From Terrabacter sp040702505 (GTDB taxonomy: Bacteria; Actinomycetota; Actinomycetes; Actinomycetales; Dermatophilaceae): a DNA stretch of 64,000 bases. Where the stretch lies: contig NZ_JBFBLC010000005.1 of assembly GCF_040702505.1 (NCBI RefSeq), forward strand, positions 124,001 to 188,000. Reading direction: 5' to 3'. The position numbers and the translations under genes were made by a program. Below, piece by piece: positions 60,652-64,000 of this stretch (positions are counted from its first letter, which is position 1; each line of letters starts with the position of its first letter). Under the pieces are notes generated by a model. That model saw only the letters and a program-made list of their open reading frames with translations. It was not told the DNA's origin and did no database searches.

Positions 60652-62427
60652 TCACCGGGCAGGCTGGGGCTCGTCGCGCCACGAACGCCAGAGGGCGGCA
60701 TACGCACCGTCGGCGCGGAGCAGCTCCTCGTGCGAGCCGATCTCGCTGATCCGGCCGTCCTCGACGACGCAGACCCGGTCGGCGTCGTGCGCGGTCATGA
60801 GCCGGTGCGCGATGGCGACGACGGTGCGGCCCTCGACGACGGCGGCCAGCGAGCGCTCGAGGTGCCGCGCGGCGCGCGGGTCGAGCAGCGAGGTGGCCTC
60901 GTCGAGCACGAGGGTGTGCGGGTGCGCCAGGACCAGACGGGCGAGGGCGAGCTGCTGCGCCTGCGGCTCGCTGAGCCGGTGGCCGCCGGAGCCGACGAGG
61001 GTCGCGAGACCCTCGGGCAGCCGCTCGGCCCAGTCCCGGGCGTCCACAGCGGCCAGGGCCTCGAGCAGGTCATCGCGGGAGGCGTCCGGGCGGGCCAGCA
61101 GCAGGTTGTCCTCGAGCGAGCCGACGAAGACGTGGTGCTCCTGCGTCACGAGCGCCACCTGCCCGCGCAGCTGGGCCAGCTCGAGGTCCACCAGCCGCAC
61201 GCCACCGACCTCGACTCGGCCCTCGCGCGGGCCGTCGATGCCGGCCATGAGCCGCCCGAGCGTCGACTTGCCGGCGCCGGAGGGGCCGACGATCGCGAGG
61301 CGCTCGCCGGGCTGCAGGTCGAGCGACACGCCGCGCAGCACGTCCCGGCCCGCCCGGTAGGAGTAGTGGACGTCGCGGACGTCGAGGCGGTCGTCCCGCG
61401 GCTGCTCGCCCGTCGCCGCCCGGTCGGCGGGCACGTCGGCGATGCCGATGACGCGGGCGAGCGAGGTCGCGCCGATCTGGATCTCGTCGAGCCATGAGAT
61501 CAGCTCGTCCAGGGGGCCGGCCATCTGCTGCACGTAGAGGGCGACGGCCGTGACGGTGCCGGCCGTGGCGAGGTCCTGGGAGATGAGGAAGCCGCCCCAC
61601 AGCAGGGTGACCGCGACGGGCGCGAAGAAGGCGAACTCGACCGAGGGGAACCACCGCAGCCGCAGGCCGAGGGTGTAGCGCTCGGCGTCGTAGCAGTCGC
61701 GCAGGGCGTCGTCCATGCGCCGGCGGCGACGGCTGCGCAGCCCCAGCGCGTCGATGGTGCGACCGCCGTCGGCGGACTCGGTGACGACCCCGTTGAGCAC
61801 GGCATAGGTCGCGCGCTCGCGCAGGTAGCCCTCCGGGGCGTGCCGCAGGTAGCGGCGCGTCGACAGCACGAGGATCGGCACGCCGACGAGGACGCCGAGC
61901 GCGACGAGCCAGCCGGTGACGAACGCGGCGACGAGCGTGATGGCCGTCGTGACCGAGCCGACGAAGATCGCCGGGATGCCGAAGCGGATGACGCGCGAGA
62001 GCGCCTCGACGTCGTTGGTCGTGCGCGAGACGAGGTCGCCGGTCCCGGCACGCTCGACGGTCGACAGGGGCAGCTCGACGACGCGTTCCATGAACTGCTC
62101 GCGCAGCTCCGCGAAGATCGTCTCGCCGAGGACGAACGAGGCCTGGCGTGCGAACCAGGTGGCCACCGTCTGCACGACCACCGCGGCCGCGATCCACAGG
62201 GCGAGCCGGTTGACGACAGCGAGCGACCGGCCGTGGCTGATCTCGTCGACGAGCAGGCCGATGACGCGCGGCGCGACGAGCGCGGCGACGGCGGCCACGG
62301 CGTGCAGCCCCACGACGCCGAGGATGCTGCGACGGTGCCGGCGGGCGAGGCCGCGAGTGTGCGCCCGGACCGAGTCCATGTCGGCCACCGGGAGCGAGCG
62401 CCCCGGAACGGCAGGTGCCTGGGTCAT
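60652..62427 (-). CDS. ABC exporter half-transporter with degenerate signature motif
   Basis: The 591-residue protein has a six-helix exporter membrane domain (about residues 30-330) and a nucleotide-binding domain. Walker A is intact (VGPSGAGKSTL, about residue 380), as is Walker B with its catalytic Glu (TLVLDEATSLLD, about residue 505) and the switch His (AIAHRL). The ABC signature is HRLSEPQAQQLALAR, so the usual LSGGQ is replaced by LSEPQ. It overlaps the stop of the upstream half-transporter by one base (TGATG). The two should form a heterodimer with one active ATP site. The substrate is unknown. Confidence 0.88.
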   Translation of the reverse strand: MTQAPAVPGRSLPVADMDSVRAHTRGLARRHRRSILGVVGLHAVAAVAALVAPRVIGLLVDEISHGRSLAVVNRLALWIAAAVVVQTVATWFARQASFVLGETIFAELREQFMERVVELPLSTVERAGTGDLVSRTTNDVEALSRVIRFGIPAIFVGSVTTAITLVAAFVTGWLVALGVLVGVPILVLSTRRYLRHAPEGYLRERATYAVLNGVVTESADGGRTIDALGLRSRRRRRMDDALRDCYDAERYTLGLRLRWFPSVEFAFFAPVAVTLLWGGFLISQDLATAGTVTAVALYVQQMAGPLDELISWLDEIQIGATSLARVIGIADVPADRAATGEQPRDDRLDVRDVHYSYRAGRDVLRGVSLDLQPGERLAIVGPSGAGKSTLGRLMAGIDGPREGRVEVGGVRLVDLELAQLRGQVALVTQEHHVFVGSLEDNLLLARPDASRDDLLEALAAVDARDWAERLPEGLATLVGSGGHRLSEPQAQQLALARLVLAHPHTLVLDEATSLLDPRAARHLERSLAAVVEGRTVVAIAHRLMTAHDADRVCVVEDGRISEIGSHEELLRADGAYAALWRSWRDEPQPAR

Positions 62428-64000
62428 CAGTCCTCCTCTCCTCGGACGACGGTGCGTCGGTAGTCGGGCACGCCGGCCATCAGCGCGGCGTGCGTGCCCT
62501 CGGCAGCGAGCCGGCCCCCGCGCAGGAACACGACGTGGTCGGCCCGGTCGAGCAGCAGCGGGCTGGCCGACATCACGACGGTCGTGCGCCCGGCGCGGGC
62601 GGCGGTCAGGCGGCCGGCGATGCGCGACTCGGTGTGGGCGTCGACGGCGCTGGTGGGCTCGACGAGCACGAGGGTGTCGGCGCCGGTGAGCAGGGCGCGG
62701 GTCAGGGCGAGCCGCTGGCGCTGGCCGCCGGAGAAGGCCCGGCCGCGCTCCTCGACCTCGTTGTCGAGGCCGCCGGGGAGCGCCTCGAGCACGTCGTCGC
62801 CGCTCGCCACGGCGAGGGCCTCGAGAATCTCGCCGTCGTCGTGCTCGCCCCACGGGTCCAGCTCCTCGCGGAGCGTGCCGGTGAACAGGCGCGGGTCGCT
62901 CTCGCTCACGACGATGCGGGCCCGGACCTCCGACAGGGCGGCGTCGGCCAGCCGGGTCCCGTCGAGGCGCACGTCCGTCTCGCCGGGGCCGAATCGGCCC
63001 AGGCGGTCGGCCAGGGCGGCCGACTCCTCCGGTCGCGCCGAGACGACGACGGTGAAGCGCCCGGGCTCCACGGTGCTCCCACTGTCGGGGTCGTGCAGCC
63101 GGGCCGGGCCCTGGGGGAGCGGGTGCGGCTCGGCCGTCTCCGACTGGTCGGGGCGGACCCGCAGGATGCGCGTCAGCTTGCCCGCGCCGATGTGCGCGCG
63201 GGTCGCGCGGTCGACCATCTCGGTGGCGGTGCGCAGCGGGATGACGAGGAAGGCGGTGTAGCCGTAGAACGCGACGAGCTGCCCCGCCGTGATCTCGCCC
63301 TCGATCGCGAACCGCGCGCCCAGCCACACCACGATGAGCACGAAGATGCCGGGCAGCAGCACCTGGGCGGCGTCGAGGGCGGCCTGGTAGCCCGCCACGG
63401 TGTTACCGACGCGGCGCACGGACTGGGACTGGACGGCATACCTGCGGAGGAAGGTCTGCTCGCCGCCGATGCCGCGCAGCACGCGCAGGCCCGCGACGGT
63501 GTCGGCGCCGAGGCCGATGAGTTTGCCCGACTCCTCGCGCTGGGCGAGCTGGCGTTGCTGCAGCGGGCGCACGATGAAGGTGAGGCACCCGACGAGCACC
63601 GGGACGCCGATGAGGACGACGAGACCGAGGGGTGTCGAGGCGCCGAGCAGGATGAGCGCGACGACGACGTAGGACACGACCGCCCCGGCGAACCGTGCCG
63701 CGACGTCGTAGAGGCCGCCGATGCGCATCGCGTCGGAGCTGACCGTCGCCACGACGTCGCCGGTGGGCACCGCACGCGTCAGGGCCTCGCCGGTTTCGGC
63801 GGCCTTGTGACCGATGAGCTGGGCGGAACGGAACGCGCCCTGCATCCAGTTGATGACCGCGTACTTGTGGCGCATCGCCCCGGAGGCCGCGCTCAGCACG
63901 ACGAGCCCGATGAGGATGAGGCACCACCGGAGCAGGGAGCCGAAGTCGCCGCCGATGACGCCCTCGTCGATCGCCTTGCCCATCGCGGCGGGGAAGAGCG
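62427..64000 (-). CDS. ABC exporter half-transporter with lost Walker A/B residues (5' end outside window)
   Basis: The frame is open to the window end, and the residues just upstream of the first in-window Met read LFPAAMGKAID, a typical exporter TM1-TM2 loop. The true start is therefore beyond 64000. The membrane domain resembles the partner. In the nucleotide-binding domain the P-loop is replaced by FTVVVSARPEESAALADRL, with no GxxGxGKS/T. Walker B reads TLVLVEPTSAVD with Val for Asp. The signature FSGGQRQRLALTRALL is canonical. This half therefore cannot bind ATP normally but can complete the active site of its partner. Confidence 0.85.
   Translation of the reverse strand, partial: LFPAAMGKAIDEGVIGGDFGSLLRWCLILIGLVVLSAASGAMRHKYAVINWMQGAFRSAQLIGHKAAETGEALTRAVPTGDVVATVSSDAMRIGGLYDVAARFAGAVVSYVVVALILLGASTPLGLVVLIGVPVLVGCLTFIVRPLQQRQLAQREESGKLIGLGADTVAGLRVLRGIGGEQTFLRRYAVQSQSVRRVGNTVAGYQAALDAAQVLLPGIFVLIVVWLGARFAIEGEITAGQLVAFYGYTAFLVIPLRTATEMVDRATRAHIGAGKLTRILRVRPDQSETAEPHPLPQGPARLHDPDSGSTVEPGRFTVVVSARPEESAALADRLGRFGPGETDVRLDGTRLADAALSEVRARIVVSESDPRLFTGTLREELDPWGEHDDGEILEALAVASGDDVLEALPGGLDNEVEERGRAFSGGQRQRLALTRALLTGADTLVLVEPTSAVDAHTESRIAGRLTAARAGRTTVVMSASPLLLDRADHVVFLRGGRLAAEGTHAALMAGVPDYRRTVVRGEED

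Overview
This window comes from the chromosome of a high-G+C Gram-positive bacterium, an actinobacterium. A mycothiol S-conjugate amidase (Mca), a WhiB regulator, a SigD/RsdA pair, a GuaB3 paralogue and a PhoH2 protein all point there. I think it is a member of Micrococcales, possibly the Intrasporangiaceae, but the sequence alone does not fix the genus. I saw no rRNA, tRNA, phage, insertion sequence or CRISPR array.

Layout. (1) 1-12980: the 5' end of a thiolase gene, a lipoprotein, an SGNH hydrolase, a cystathionine beta-synthase, a tightly overlapping minus-strand operon (usp-crcB-crcB-yigZ, then an HhH-GPD gene) preceded by a probable fluoride riboswitch, a CbiX-like chelatase, an esterase, and a PspC/LiaF-type envelope-stress locus with its own kinase and response regulator. 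(2) 13074-22126: an M13 peptidase, MsrA, a double GNAT protein, a cystine-type ABC importer and cystathionine gamma-synthase. (3) 22160-24856: an orphan GlmL/MutL-like ATPase and an AbiEi/DUF559-like gene bracketed by inverted arrays of a 32-bp repeat. (4) 24926-35954: greA, a DUF4307 gene, mca, trhA, uppS, a cassette that looks like a type VII secretion substrate with two partner genes, phoH2 with a short leader ORF, a lytic transglycosylase and coaA. (5) 36018-45203: glmS, acpS, nnr, alr, an alpha/beta hydrolase, tsaE, tsaB, rimI and tsaD. (6) 45501-50978: a GH3 lipoprotein, a nucleoside hydrolase with ribokinase, an ArsR/SRPBCC pair and a methyltransferase. (7) 51009-64000: groES-groEL under two CIRCE elements, whiB, sigD-rsdA, guaB, guaB3, a GMC oxidoreductase and a heterodimeric ABC exporter cut by the window end.

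How the genes fit together. From memory, regions 2-4 follow the order of Mycobacterium tuberculosis Rv1077-Rv1095 (cbs, metB, greA, Rv1081c, mca, Rv1083, Rv1085c, Rv1086, coaA, phoH2). Regions 5 and 7 follow Rv3436c-Rv3409c. Much of the window is therefore conserved actinobacterial backbone with insertions. A sulfur theme runs through the first half: transsulfuration in both directions, cystine uptake, methionine sulfoxide repair and mycothiol detoxification. Cell-wall precursor supply dominates the middle: uppS, glmS and alr.

The most unusual signals are not genes. The word GTATGCC/GGCATAC occurs 43 times, equally on both strands, in several reading frames and as inverted pairs that form the stems of terminator hairpins. 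This resembles the DNA uptake sequences of Neisseria and Pasteurellaceae. A 32-bp palindromic tandem repeat forms three arrays, two of them in inverted orientation around one gene. At least eleven genes have a -10-like hexamer 6-7 nt before the start codon, which suggests leaderless transcripts.
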